NCBI RefSeq assembly: GCF_000183385.1
Contig: NC_014760.1
Coordinates: forward strand, 558,001-622,000
Reading direction: 5' to 3'
Source of the DNA: Mycoplasmopsis bovis PG45
GTDB lineage: Bacteria > Bacillota_I > Bacilli_A > Mycoplasmatales > Metamycoplasmataceae
DNA: 64,000 bases
Below, one piece after another: positions 63,521 through 64,000 of this stretch. How positions within the stretch are numbered: the stretch's first letter is position 1; each line of letters opens with the position of its first letter. The notes below the pieces were generated by a model. It worked only from the letters and a program-made list of their open reading frames with translations. It did no database searches and had not been told where the DNA came from. Position numbers and translations under genes: made by a program.

Positions 63521-63546
63521 ATAAAAAATCGCCTTGTAGCGATTTT
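63521..63546 (-). terminator. rpsR terminator
   Basis: On the minus strand AAATCGC TACAAG GCGATTT followed by TTTATT, just after the rpsR stop. Confidence 0.75.
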
Positions 63547-63563
63547 AATTGTCTTGTATTTTT

Positions 63564-63890
63564 TTATTGTGCAGGTGTAGCTTCTTTTTTAGCTTTTTCT
63601 GCAGCAGGTTGCGCAGCATTTACTCCTGCTGCTGGTGCTAATACACGAATTTTGTCTTTTGTGTAAGGTATAAGAGCCATAAAACGAGCTCTTTTTATAG
63701 CGTTAGCAACTTTTCTTTGGTGTCTAGCACATGTTCCTGTTGAAGCATGTGGCTTAATTTGACCAATACCTGAAATAAATTTTGTAATAAATTCAACATT
63801 CTTGTAATCAACATATTCAATGTTTGTTTCACACAATTCACACTTACGTCTTAAATTTCTGCCTTTTTTAACTTTTTTAAAATTAGCCAT
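63564..63890 (-). CDS. rpsR: Ribosomal protein bS18 with Ala-rich tail
   Basis: 108 residues. RRKCELCETNIEYVDYKNVEFITKFI and then TGTCARHQRKVANAIKRARFMALIPY are the bS18 core. The last 25 residues (APAAGVNAAQPAAEKAKKEA...) are an Ala/Lys/Pro extension beyond the usual 75-85 residues. Start at 63888-63890 with TAGGAGAATTAATA; an in-frame upstream extension would overlap ssb and lacks a ribosome site. Downstream of ssb, as in the conserved rpsF-ssb-rpsR operon. Confidence 0.94.
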   Translation of the reverse strand: MANFKKVKKGRNLRRKCELCETNIEYVDYKNVEFITKFISGIGQIKPHASTGTCARHQRKVANAIKRARFMALIPYTKDKIRVLAPAAGVNAAQPAAEKAKKEATPAQ

Positions 63891-63909
63891 TATTAATTCT
63901 CCTATTAAA

Positions 63910-64000
63910 TTAATCTTCAATAATTAATTCTGCTGTTGGAATATCTTCAATAGTATTTTTTTTACTATTATCATATTCAGTTGACTGTTTGTTATAAGAA
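63910..64000 (-). CDS. ssb: Chromosomal single-stranded DNA-binding protein (5' part outside window)
   Basis: Only the last 29-30 codons are visible: an Asn/Ser/Lys linker and the acidic tip DIPTAELIIED before TAA at 63910-63912. The tip matches the ICE-borne SSB (VPTAEFLIED). It precedes rpsR by 19 bases, the standard rpsF-ssb-rpsR order. Confidence 0.85.
   Translation of the reverse strand, partial: SYNKQSTEYDNSKKNTIEDIPTAELIIED

Overview
The window comes from a mollicute that reads UGA as tryptophan. Nearly every long gene contains several in-frame TGA codons at conserved Trp positions, so genes were read through TGA. Base composition is very AT-rich. The lipoprotein signal peptides (MKK-K-(x)n-PFVAAKC and PLVAASC types), a mycoplasma-type integrative conjugative element (ICE), DUF285 surface proteins and an Ig-protease-like gene point to the Mycoplasma (Mycoplasmopsis) bovis / agalactiae group. 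That species-level placement is an inference.

About 1-14.4 kb is the transfer region of an ICE, all on the minus strand and running off the left edge. Reading downstream from 14.2 kb: a repeat array, a tiny ORF, a HUH relaxase-like protein, the TraG/VirD4 coupling protein, a small ORF, an ArdC-like antirestriction/metallopeptidase protein, a small ORF, SSB, two tandem acidic paralogues, a 502-aa lipoprotein, a tiny ORF, a small membrane protein, a pilin-like protein, a VirB6/TrbL-like membrane protein and the TraE/VirB4 ATPase. Genes overlap or nearly abut in two blocks, as expected of a mating machine with DNA processing at one end and the membrane channel at the other.

About 14.4-23 kb is accessory DNA: a transposase remnant, a DUF285 lipoprotein switched off by a 7-C tract, a complete IS1634-family element with an 18-bp target duplication, a Panacea-type toxin-antitoxin pair, an SDR oxidoreductase and a DUF31/MIP-like serine protease lipoprotein. 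About 23.2-29.1 kb is core: mnmA-alaS-ruvX and a membrane-anchored protein in one operon, then deoD.

About 29.1-36.4 kb is a surface-antigen and alcohol dehydrogenase region: a DUF285 protein with a Cys-rich tail, a decayed repeat protein, a second lipoprotein gene switched off by a 7-C tract and carrying four 102-bp repeats, two zinc alcohol dehydrogenases, and between them a lipoprotein whose promoter abuts an (AG)12 tract. From 36.6 to 59 kb is mostly housekeeping: a DprA-like gene, a Cof HAD phosphatase, a YitT protein, the Asp23-fakA-plsX-rnc-smc operon, recO, two DHH phosphoesterases, a HAD acid phosphatase lipoprotein, glpK-glpF, hisS-aspS, an APC permease and a TsaC/Sua5-like protein.

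At 59-63.4 kb an unknown membrane protein gene is split by a nested pair of insertion sequences: an IS3-family element inside an IS4-superfamily element inside the gene. Both insertions can be undone on paper, with reading frames restored. The window ends with rpsR and the 3' end of the chromosomal ssb. No tRNA, rRNA or CRISPR array was seen.
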